Below are positions 8,566 to 15,598 of a stretch of 34,882 nucleotides of DNA, in pieces. Numbering within the stretch: position 1 is the first letter of the stretch; every line of letters starts with the position of its first letter. The notes under the pieces were generated by a model, which worked only from the letters and a program-made list of their open reading frames with translations, ran no database searches and was not told the DNA's origin. The stretch covers positions 1 through 34,882 of the forward strand of contig NZ_BADA01000438.1 of assembly GCF_000333395.1 (NCBI RefSeq). The letters run 5' to 3'. The translations under genes and the position numbers were made by a program. The stretch comes from Microbacterium sp. B19 (GTDB lineage Bacteria > Actinomycetota > Actinomycetes > Actinomycetales > Microbacteriaceae).

Positions 8566-8844
8566 CGGGTGTAGCCAAAGGCCTTGCATACGCTTCGGTC
8601 TCCCTCGCACCCGGCCGACTGGGCTGGTGATTTTCGCAGCGCTGCCTGGAGAAAGCGCCTTCGTCGTTGTGCGCGAGTGAAGAGCACAAGGTCGGGCAAG
8701 AGCTTTCTCAGTGCCCTGGTCTTCACACTCTTGTGCGTATCGTGCTGTTAGGTCCGCGAATACGTTCGCTGCGAACAGACAAGGAGCCATCCAAGCCGGG
8801 GCGGGGGGCGACTGGCCCCTCGAATCAACACCTGGAGCGGTTGG

Positions 8845-9846
8845 CTATCCTTCCCAACGGCGAGCTTCTCTTCCGATCGCAAGGTTTCGCGGGCTGGGGC
8901 GCTCCCGATCGGATGCGGGAAGGATCCTAAGCAGGCGCCCGTCGAGGTCATCCAGCCAGCGTCGGTCGAGCTCGTCTAGATGGTCGAGCGCGTGCGAACG
9001 GGCAGAGACCTGGACTTCGTACTCAGGCGATACCGAGATGATCCCGCTGTCGTACGCAGCGTGATGGTTCCTGCAAAGCGCTAGACCGTTGTCTGTCTGA
9101 TCAGTGCTCCCCGGCCATGCCACCGGCACGATGTGTGCACCCTCTATGAGGCCGAGTCCGAGTCCACACATCGCGCATCGGCGCCGATAGGCCATGCGAA
9201 TCCTGTAGCTGAAGTCCCAAGCTCGAAACGCGAGTCTCAGTCGGCGCTCAACCGTCGAGCGAGCCTGATCCTCAGTATCGGGCGCCGATGGCTCAGAGGC
9301 ATCGGCTGCTAGTGTCCACTCGCTGGCCAGTTCGTGACTCTCATGGAGTTCTCGAACGTTGAGGCAGTATGTGGCCAGCAGCTGGGGACGGAACGCGACC
9401 ACTATGTCACCACTCGTTCGAGTCGCGGCAGCGAATCCACGCTGGGCGGCACCGCGCATCACCTCCTCCCGCACCTGAAGAGAAGGAGAGTCCGAGCTAC
9501 GGTGGTCATGGATGGAGGGGTCCCATCCGACGAACACGCGGTGCTTCTGGCTCCATCCGACGATGATCAGAACTTCCCCCGCCCGCGGTGCGGGGAGGTA
9601 GGTGGTCAACTGAATGCGGAACTCATCCGGAGCACGAACGTGACCGCCCCCGTGCGTCACGTTCCATGCGTAGATTCGGACGAGCGTCGGTTCATCGAGG
9701 CGATTCCCTCCGATTGCGTATCCAAAGGGCTTTACGGCCTCCTGCGGCATCGCCGTTACCGAAAGGCCCGAGACGACGAGGCTGTCCTCGACCCGCTCGT
9801 GCAGTTCGCGTGAGGACAGCAGACGGGAGGACTCGTCGGGGGCCAC
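8845..9846 (-). CDS. HNH endonuclease, probable restriction enzyme
   Basis: A protein of about 333 residues with a C-terminal HNH nuclease (residues 215-275): C224 and C227 in RCAMCGLG, H238 in GAHIVP, N253 in TDNGLALC, then C258 and H261. This CxxC-H-N-CxxH pattern is the zinc-stabilised HNH fold that cleaves DNA with a beta-beta-alpha-metal site. Residues 40-165 form a separate N-terminal domain I do not recognise (FGYAIGGNRLDEP, VLIIVGWSQKHRVFVGWDP), probably for sequence or modified-base recognition. The GTG at 9846 is used as start; TAGAGT lies five bases before it, a possible leaderless promoter. It is divergent from two cytosine methyltransferases and could be their cognate nuclease or a methylation-dependent one; the sequence cannot decide. 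Confidence 0.8.
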   Translation of the reverse strand: MAPDESSRLLSSRELHERVEDSLVVSGLSVTAMPQEAVKPFGYAIGGNRLDEPTLVRIYAWNVTHGGGHVRAPDEFRIQLTTYLPAPRAGEVLIIVGWSQKHRVFVGWDPSIHDHRSSDSPSLQVREEVMRGAAQRGFAAATRTSGDIVVAFRPQLLATYCLNVRELHESHELASEWTLAADASEPSAPDTEDQARSTVERRLRLAFRAWDFSYRIRMAYRRRCAMCGLGLGLIEGAHIVPVAWPGSTDQTDNGLALCRNHHAAYDSGIISVSPEYEVQVSARSHALDHLDELDRRWLDDLDGRLLRILPASDRERPSPRNLAIGREARRWEG

Positions 9847-9986
9847 GGCTGACTCTACCGCGACTGGTCCTCGACCCGCTGGCGACGCTCCCTGGCAGGC
9901 GTCTCCACCGAAGGTACGCTCGGATGTGGCTGGCGGGCGATGTCGGAGGGTCGGCGTACCGTCGCAGCATCCTCACCGGTCAGTAC

Positions 9987-9992
9987 GAAAGG
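9987..9992 (+). promoter_or_regulatory. Ribosome binding site for the first methyltransferase
   Basis: GAAAGG followed by six bases and GTG at 9999. It supports the GTG over an in-frame ATG at 9924, which has a weaker, more distant GAAGG. Confidence 0.5.
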
Positions 9993-9998
9993 TATCCC

Positions 9999-11120
9999 GT
10001 GATCAAAGATCTTCCTGTGATCGATCTCTTCGCAGGCGCGGGCGGCCTCGGCATAGGCGCGCACCGTGCTGGTGCGGAACTGCGGCTCTCTGTCGACAAC
10101 GACTCCTACTCGTGCGAGACGATGGCGAAGAACCCGAGGCTTCACCCCGGGCGCTCGATGCTGGGGGACGTGACCGCCCTGACCGGTCGTCAGCTTCGTG
10201 CAGACGCCGGTCTGCGAGCGAGCGAGGATGTAGTCGTGATCGGGGGCGCACCCTGCCAACCGTTCAGCAAGGCGGCTTACTGGGTCGACAAGGGTGAAGA
10301 GGCTGCATACCGACGCGCGCGGGCTCGCGGAGAGGCCGCAGACCGCCCGAAGGAGACACCGGCCGCCCGTCCCGACAGCAGGCGCACGCTGGTGCACGAG
10401 TTCTTGCGCCTCGTGCTCGAGACGGATGCCTCAGCGTTCGTGTTTGAGAACGTGCCAAGCATTCTCCACCCTCGTAATAAGCATATTTTCGAGGCGCTAC
10501 GCGCAGACGCGGAGGCAGCGGGCTACTTCACGCGGACCGTCGTTGCCACTGCAACGAACTACGGTGCGCCCCAGTCGCGGCAGAGGGTCTTCCTGCTGGG
10601 CTCGCTCGAGCAGACACCTCCGGAGCCGGTGACTACCCATGCAGAGACTCCGTCGATCGATTTGTTGCCGTGGCGCACGGCTGGTGACGCCCTCGCCGAG
10701 GTGGATCCGGTCCTCGTGTCACGTGACGTCGTTGCTGTCGAGGGCCGTTGGGCTCAACATCTGCGGGAAATTCCACCCGGCATGAACTACAAGTTCCATT
10801 CGGCGTGGGCAGGGCACCCGAACCCAACCTTCGAGGCTGAGACACGCTACTGGAACTTCTTGCTGAAGCTCTCCCCCGACCGACCGTCGTGGACTATACC
10901 CGCTAGCCCGGGTCCGTGGACCGGGCCGTTCCATTGGGACAGCCGTCGCCTGTCAGTCGCTGAACTTGCTGCGCTGCAGTCGTTTCCGGCTGGGTACACG
11001 TTTGCAGGTCCTCGACGCGAGCAGGTGCGACAGATTGGCAATGCCGTGCCGTCAGTGATGGCCGAGGCGATGGTCGCGTCGGCCGTAGCGTCGGTATCTC
11101 GCTCCGAGGCGGCCGCATGA
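9999..11120 (+). CDS. DNA cytosine-C5 methyltransferase 1
   Basis: About 373 residues; transfers a methyl group from SAM to C5 of cytosine in a specific DNA site. Motif I DLFAGAGGLG is at residues 9-18, catalytic motif IV GGAPCQPFS with nucleophile C86, motif VI FENVPS with E150, motif VIII QSRQRVF near 192, and motif X RQIGNAVP close to the C-terminus. The target-recognition region (about 245-340) carries REIPPGMNYKF and RYWNFLLKLSPDRPSWTI, nearly shared with the next gene. Codon use is less G/C-biased than in flanking genes. The last four bases overlap the ATG of the second methyltransferase (ATGA, 11117-11120). The ATG at 9924 is an alternative start that would add 25 residues unlike the family. 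Recognition sequence unknown. Confidence 0.92.
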   Translation: MIKDLPVIDLFAGAGGLGIGAHRAGAELRLSVDNDSYSCETMAKNPRLHPGRSMLGDVTALTGRQLRADAGLRASEDVVVIGGAPCQPFSKAAYWVDKGEEAAYRRARARGEAADRPKETPAARPDSRRTLVHEFLRLVLETDASAFVFENVPSILHPRNKHIFEALRADAEAAGYFTRTVVATATNYGAPQSRQRVFLLGSLEQTPPEPVTTHAETPSIDLLPWRTAGDALAEVDPVLVSRDVVAVEGRWAQHLREIPPGMNYKFHSAWAGHPNPTFEAETRYWNFLLKLSPDRPSWTIPASPGPWTGPFHWDSRRLSVAELAALQSFPAGYTFAGPRREQVRQIGNAVPSVMAEAMVASAVASVSRSEAAA

Positions 11121-12190
11121 ACACGCCAATGCGTGCTGTGAGCCTTTTCTCTGGAGCAGGCGGGCTCGACCTCGGAATGAGGGATGCCGGGTTCGAGATC
11201 ATTGCAGCGGTTGACACTGACATTTACGCCGCCAAGAGTCATGAGCAGAATTTCCCAGAGACGGCATTCTTCAACGGGAGCATCTCGGACTTCACTCAGC
11301 AGAGAGTCACCGACATGGTGGGTGTGGCAAAGCTCGAGGATGTGGACTTGCTCGTCGGCGGTCCGCCTTGCCCGCCGTTCTCAAAGAGCAGGTTCTATCG
11401 CACGGACAAACCGCGCGCGATGGAGGATCCAATCGGAGAAGTGACCATCACTGGTTACCTGGAGACTCTTCGCTGGCTTCGCCCGAAGACGTTCCTGCTC
11501 GAGAACGTTGCAGGCATGGCGTTCAAGGTGCACAGAGAAACACTTGAGCACATCATCGCGACCGCAGAGAGTTACGGCTATCGCTGTGAATATCGGGTCC
11601 TGAACGCAGCCGACTATGGTGTTCCGCAGGTTCGCCAGCGATTCTTCATCGTTGGAACACTTGGTCACGGCTTCGTCTGGCCGAGTCCGACACACGCAGA
11701 CCCTTCGGTCGAAGGTGTTCTTCGACCCTGGGTGACCGCGGGCTCAGTTCTTGCGGATCTTGACACGGAAGAGAATGCCTCTGATGAGGGGCACGTTGCT
11801 GGAGGGAAACATCGGGACCTGCTGAAGCAGATCCCTCCAGGCGAGAACTATCTCTTCTTCACTGCAAAACGCGGCCATCCAGATCCACAGTTCGAGTGGC
11901 GCAAAAGGTATTGGTCGTTTCTTCTGAAGCTCAGCCCAGACATGCCGTCGTGGACAATTCAGGCACGGCGCTCAAATAACATGGGCCCGTTTCACTGGAG
12001 GAGCCGCATTCTGCGCATCGAGGAGGTCAAACGCATTCAGACATTCCCGGATAACTGGTTTCTGGCAGGAAACGTTGAGCAGCAGTGGCGTCAGGTAGGA
12101 AACGCGGTGCCCCCCAAGCTGGCGAACGCGCTCGGAACTCAGTTGGCGGCGCATGTGCAGGAGATGACCTCGGAGCGGAAAGCGGCCTGA
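11117..12190 (+). CDS. DNA cytosine-C5 methyltransferase 2
   Basis: A 357-residue sister of the preceding enzyme. Motif I LFSGAGGLDLG is at 10-20, motif IV is GGPPCPPFSKS with nucleophile C85, motif VI LLENVAG with E129, motif VIII QVRQRFF at 171-177, and motif X RQVGNAVP near the end. Motif IV reads PCP rather than the usual PCQ, a variant known in some active C5 enzymes. The region after motif VIII matches methyltransferase 1 closely (IPPG-NY, GHP-P-FE, RYW-FLLKLSPD-PSWTI, GPFHW-SR). Start and stop are tightly coupled: ATGA overlap upstream and a 3-base gap to the nuclease gene downstream. Two C5 enzymes in one locus often modify the two strands of an asymmetric site; that is the likely role here, by inference. 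Confidence 0.92.
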   Translation: MNTPMRAVSLFSGAGGLDLGMRDAGFEIIAAVDTDIYAAKSHEQNFPETAFFNGSISDFTQQRVTDMVGVAKLEDVDLLVGGPPCPPFSKSRFYRTDKPRAMEDPIGEVTITGYLETLRWLRPKTFLLENVAGMAFKVHRETLEHIIATAESYGYRCEYRVLNAADYGVPQVRQRFFIVGTLGHGFVWPSPTHADPSVEGVLRPWVTAGSVLADLDTEENASDEGHVAGGKHRDLLKQIPPGENYLFFTAKRGHPDPQFEWRKRYWSFLLKLSPDMPSWTIQARRSNNMGPFHWRSRILRIEEVKRIQTFPDNWFLAGNVEQQWRQVGNAVPPKLANALGTQLAAHVQEMTSERKAA

Positions 12191-12193
12191 CTG

Positions 12194-13621
12194 GTGCCCA
12201 AGCTTCCCGCGCCCAATGAGTTCACGCCAGGACAGCTGGGTTCTCCCGACGCTGTGTTCGAGATCCTCAAACACATCGACGGAGTGAAGGGGGATCGAGC
12301 GCAAGTTGTCGAGTGGATACGCAGCAGGTGGTTTGCGACCTCGGCTGAGAAACGTGCGCACGACCCGAACGCTCAACTCGATCAGCAACGGAAACGCGCC
12401 AACAACGTCATCACTGGGATGCAGCAGTACGGCCTCCTTGATTCACCACGCGACCCGTTGGTGCTCACGGAGTTGGGCTCCAAAATGCTCGACTTCGCGG
12501 CTGAGCCTGCCGATGGGCACCGATTGTTCACCAGCTTCCTCCTTCGTGAACGCTATGGGATGGAGTTGCTCCAAATCGCTCTTGACGTGCGGTCGCGCGA
12601 TGGTGCCGTTACAAAGAGGCAGATAGACGATGAGTTGCGGTCTCGCGGGTACCAGGTATCGACCAATAGTTCATACGCGGGCAAGCTGCGACAGTGGCTT
12701 GAGCCCTCGGGGGTTGTCGACATGTACTGGAATGTCGATCACCAGATTCTTCTGGAGTTGGGTGGTGCCACTCCAGAAGAGGTTCGAAGCTGGCGGGGTC
12801 TCACACCTCCACAGCGGGCAGTAGTTGAAGTCCTGAGAGTGAGAGGCCTCGGTAACCGTACGGCGGCTCAATCGGCTGAGGTCCTCGAACTCCTTCGACA
12901 GCGAGGTATCGAGTTCAACGCGGGGCTTGTCGGCAAGCAGATCTATGAGCCTCTCGTCGCCGCTGGCTTCATCGAGAGGACGCTCAAGGAAGCCGGGCGG
13001 GGAGGCAAGGGGGGGACCGTTCAACTCACCCAGCGCGCGCTGGACCTCGATGTCGGGCTCATCGACGGCCTCGAGCTCGGAGACGTTCCGGCAGACCTGC
13101 AGGCGGAGTTGAACCGTTCGACGGACAGCATTCTCGCGGACCTGGGCTCAGCCGACACCGGAAAGAAGGGTGTCGCACTGGAGTTGCTTGCACTTCGGGT
13201 GGCTGCTGATGTCGGGCTGATACCCGCCGAAATGCGGCTGCGCAGCGCGCAGACCGGCGGCGCAGAAGTCGACCTCGTCGCCGAGGGCGCACATCTCCAT
13301 TTCACTCGGTGGCTGTTCCAGTGCAAGAACCAAGTGGCGCCGGTGTCTCTGTCGGTGCTCGCGAAAGAGATCGGTATGGCCACGCTGTTGCGTGCGCAGG
13401 TAGTTATCATTCTCACTACCGGGGTCTTTGCAAAGTCGGTCGTCGCCTACGCTCGGGAGGCGGCCGAGGCGACCGCAATCCAGATAGTGCTACTTGACGG
13501 CCAGTCGTTGGCGAACTATCGCGCAAAGGGTCCAGCGGGACTACGGGCCGAACTGCATCAGTTCGCGGTTGGGGCGTTGCGCAGGAAACGACCTCAACTC
13601 GCCGAGGTGCCTAAAGAGTAG
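12194..13621 (+). CDS. Winged-helix plus Mrr-like PD-(D/E)XK restriction endonuclease
   Basis: A 475-residue protein, three bases after the second methyltransferase and probably translated by reinitiation at GTG 12194. Residues about 1-300 are helical with several winged-helix-like segments (RANNVITGMQQYGLL with PLVLTELGSKML; a second near 140-185; a third near 205-285), the kind of tandem array that reads DNA sequence. Residues 320-440 fit an Mrr-type nuclease core: E330 in KGVALELLALRVAADVGL, D360 in GGAEVDLVAEG, and Q376-x-K378 in WLFQCKNQ, followed by the helix and strand SVLAKEIGMATLLRAQVVIILTTG. These are the expected metal-site residues. Its position makes it the best candidate for the restriction partner of the two methyltransferases. 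Target and cleavage pattern are unknown. Confidence 0.82.
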   Translation: MPKLPAPNEFTPGQLGSPDAVFEILKHIDGVKGDRAQVVEWIRSRWFATSAEKRAHDPNAQLDQQRKRANNVITGMQQYGLLDSPRDPLVLTELGSKMLDFAAEPADGHRLFTSFLLRERYGMELLQIALDVRSRDGAVTKRQIDDELRSRGYQVSTNSSYAGKLRQWLEPSGVVDMYWNVDHQILLELGGATPEEVRSWRGLTPPQRAVVEVLRVRGLGNRTAAQSAEVLELLRQRGIEFNAGLVGKQIYEPLVAAGFIERTLKEAGRGGKGGTVQLTQRALDLDVGLIDGLELGDVPADLQAELNRSTDSILADLGSADTGKKGVALELLALRVAADVGLIPAEMRLRSAQTGGAEVDLVAEGAHLHFTRWLFQCKNQVAPVSLSVLAKEIGMATLLRAQVVIILTTGVFAKSVVAYAREAAEATAIQIVLLDGQSLANYRAKGPAGLRAELHQFAVGALRRKRPQLAEVPKE

Positions 13622-13819
13622 CGGGCCAGGGCTCGTAGGCAGCGCCGAATGGGCTCGTCTCGTAGGCTTTCGACTTCCACGACCGACTACGGGATTGTCC
13701 CAGCGCCAAGCGCGGCGGAGTGGTTGACAAGATTCATTGGGCGTCCATGCCAGTGAGTCGGTGCGCTGGACGAGTCCCACCCAACAGCGTCCGACCCCGC
13801 GCCATCGGCTAGCAGTGCC

Positions 13820-14659
13820 TTAGCCGAAGAGTTGGCGGATCACCTCGCTCATCGCATCCTTGGGTGGTAGAAGCAGCGACTGACCGAACGATTCCCTCGC
13901 CTCCTCCACGAACTGAGCCTCGGAGGCAACCCGCAGTTCATGTCGGACGTCAGGTTCACCGTCCTTGAACAAGAGCCCGGTACCGGAATTCTCGATCCAG
14001 AGCCCCAGCGCCCCAGGGGTATCTTCAGCGCCCGGCAGCGTATGAAAACTAAGCGGACGCTCTGTGATCACTCCCTCGTAGATAGCCTCGAAGCTCGTTG
14101 AAGGAGTCATGTCGTAGCGGAAGCCCTCGACGTTCGTCGCGGACATCATCACGAGCAAGCCCCCAATGGAGCTCGGCTTCACGAACTGGATCACGTGCTG
14201 CATCGTCGACATGAGTCGCACTCCGGCGTCATCGTTTGGGAAGTCAAGCATGCGAGACCTGACGATCTCGAAAACAGTCGTGCCATTGATCTGTTCGTCT
14301 TGACCCGCAATTACTACGCCTTCTTTGGTGACTTCCGCCCACTCACCGTCAAGAATTTTCCATAGGCGACCCGGGTTCCGCCCGGCGAGGATGAAGGTGG
14401 CTCCGCTGATATTCTCAAGCCCGCTTAATACACCTTGGAGATCCAAGTCTCGGAGCTTCGCCACCTCGTGAGCAAGTGTGTCCGGGCCCATCCCCGCATA
14501 GCCCACTGCGAGGTCCCCGGACAGCCGGATGATCTTGAGTACCGGCTCCGTGTAGATCTGTCGCGATCGTGTCGTATCGCTGTCCCACGTGACCTTCGTG
14601 TCTCCAGCGAGATACACGGCCCCGGTTCTCGGTTCGACTACTCCGACGATTAGCGTCAT
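13820..14659 (-). CDS. Proteasome-beta/HslV-like N-terminal-threonine hydrolase (putative)
   Basis: A 279-residue protein whose first 60 residues follow the plan of HslV and 20S beta subunits: Met then Thr2, MTLIVGVVEPRTGAVYLAGD, then D20 and K22 (GDTKVTW), and K42 in VLKIIRLSGDLAVGYAGMGPD. Removing Met would expose Thr as a nucleophile, with D20 and K42 at the places of Asp17 and Lys33 of beta subunits. The C-terminal half does not match a family I know. The ATG at 14659 is preferred because the longer frame begins with TTG and would bury the threonine. No unfoldase is encoded nearby. It lies convergent to the nuclease gene in the lower-GC island, so a defence role is possible but unproven. 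A self-processing amidase of the same fold is an alternative. Confidence 0.5.
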   Translation of the reverse strand: MTLIVGVVEPRTGAVYLAGDTKVTWDSDTTRSRQIYTEPVLKIIRLSGDLAVGYAGMGPDTLAHEVAKLRDLDLQGVLSGLENISGATFILAGRNPGRLWKILDGEWAEVTKEGVVIAGQDEQINGTTVFEIVRSRMLDFPNDDAGVRLMSTMQHVIQFVKPSSIGGLLVMMSATNVEGFRYDMTPSTSFEAIYEGVITERPLSFHTLPGAEDTPGALGLWIENSGTGLLFKDGEPDVRHELRVASEAQFVEEARESFGQSLLLPPKDAMSEVIRQLFG

Positions 14660-14928
14660 GCCCTCATCGTGCCAGGGCGAACGTGCGGGCGGGTAGGCAA
14701 TGAAGCTCAATCACGTGGCCGGCGCCGGTCGTTCCCCGCACACGATAGGCCCCCTAGGCGTAGTCGCGTAGGCAAACAACGTGATGATCGACAGTCCATT
14801 CATCTTCACGTTCTTCGGCTCCGACGAAATGACGGGATCTCGCGTCGTCACGCCGAACGGAGGTTGCACGGCTGTGCTCGTAATAGTCGCTCCTTTCGTC
14901 ACGGCACGTCACCGCGAGCGACCCTCAC

Positions 14929-15534
14929 TCACAGCCACCCCCGCTCCACCGCCACCCGCACGGCATCCGCCCGATTCCGTCCGCCGGTCTTCCCGATCGC
15001 GCTGGACAGGTGATTCTTCACCGTCCCCTCCGACAGGTGCACCATCCGTGCGATGTCGGCGATCGACCCGCCGGCGCGGGCGGCGGCAAGCACGTCGGTC
15101 TCTCGCTCGGTCAGCGGTGAGTCCCCCTGGGCCAGCGATTCCGCCGCCAGAACCGGGTCCACGACCCGCAACCCCTGAGAGACCCGCCGCACCGCATCCG
15201 CCAATTCCGCCGCAGGGGTGTCTTTCACGACGAACCCCGACGCCCCGGCCTGCATGGCACGCGCGAGGTATCCGGGGCGGCCGAAGGTCGTGACGATGAG
15301 GGCGCGGCATCCGGGAACCTGAGTGCGCAGAAGAGACGCGGCGGCGATGCCGTCGATGCCGGGCATCTCGATGTCGAGCAGCGCCACGGTCGCCTCGGAC
15401 GCGCGGGCGGCCCCGACCACCTCGTCGCCGCGGCCCACCTGGGCGACGACCTCGATGTCGGGCTCCAGACCGAGCAGGGCCGCGAGAGCTCCGCGTACGA
15501 GCGCCTGATCGTCGGCAATGAGAAGTCGGATCAC
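14929..15534 (-). CDS. NarL/LuxR-family response regulator (DesR-like)
   Basis: A 201-residue response regulator. The receiver domain (1-120) has the acidic pair in LLIADDQALVRG, phospho-acceptor D54 in VALLDIEMPGIDG and the conserved lysine in GFVVKDTPAAEL. The C-terminal LuxR helix-turn-helix (about 138-200) reads LTERETDVLAAARAG, SIADIARMVHLSEGTVKNHL. It is the last gene of a minus-strand unit: ABC ATPase, permease, kinase, regulator. I start it at GTG 15534, seven bases after GAGGG; GTG 15537 is equally possible. A 50-bp direct repeat just upstream has separated it from the kinase stop, which probably once overlapped its start. It most likely controls the linked exporter. Confidence 0.88.
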   Translation of the reverse strand: MIRLLIADDQALVRGALAALLGLEPDIEVVAQVGRGDEVVGAARASEATVALLDIEMPGIDGIAAASLLRTQVPGCRALIVTTFGRPGYLARAMQAGASGFVVKDTPAAELADAVRRVSQGLRVVDPVLAAESLAQGDSPLTERETDVLAAARAGGSIADIARMVHLSEGTVKNHLSSAIGKTGGRNRADAVRVAVERGWL

Positions 15535-15598
15535 CACGTCACCCTCACACGGAGGCGGCTGCACCCCACGGTCGCAAAGATCACCACGTCACCCTCAC
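15529..15598. repeat. 50-bp tandem duplication between kinase and regulator genes
   Basis: The same 20 bases occur at 15529-15548 and 15579-15598. On the minus strand each contains GTGAGGGTGACGTGGTGATC, which encodes the kinase end (VRVTW stop) in the upstream copy and the regulator ribosome site and GTG start in the downstream copy. The spacing implies a simple 50-bp duplication of an ancestral overlapping junction. Confidence 0.75.

Larger units (their letters stand above)
8566..14928. other. Lower-GC restriction-modification island
   Basis: Between the DUF779 gene and the response-regulator gene the base composition drops. A 60-base sample at 11521-11580 is 52% G+C, against 68% in a sample at 7501-7560, and third positions are often A or T. 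All five genes belong to restriction, methylation or an unusual hydrolase family. I found no integrase, transposase, tRNA or clear flanking direct repeat. The exact ends are therefore a guess. Confidence 0.6.

Noticed and set aside
8566..8844. Search for a tRNA, attachment site or gene remnant at the left island border
   Set aside because: Short frames on the plus strand overlap the HNH gene end and look random. A CTCGAATC stretch near 8819 resembles a T-loop, but no cloverleaf can be drawn.
11341..11400. PCP in place of PCQ as a sign of an inactive methyltransferase
   Set aside because: The nucleophile cysteine and all other motifs are present, and PCP is known in active C5 enzymes.
13622..13819. 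Possible promoter TTGACA near 13724
   Set aside because: No -10 at proper spacing and no gene follows on that strand.
14711..14902. 63-codon minus-strand frame upstream of the threonine hydrolase gene
   Set aside because: The AAAGGAG ribosome-like site lies inside the frame with no start codon at the right distance, there is no recognisable domain, and it may be only the leader of the hydrolase gene.
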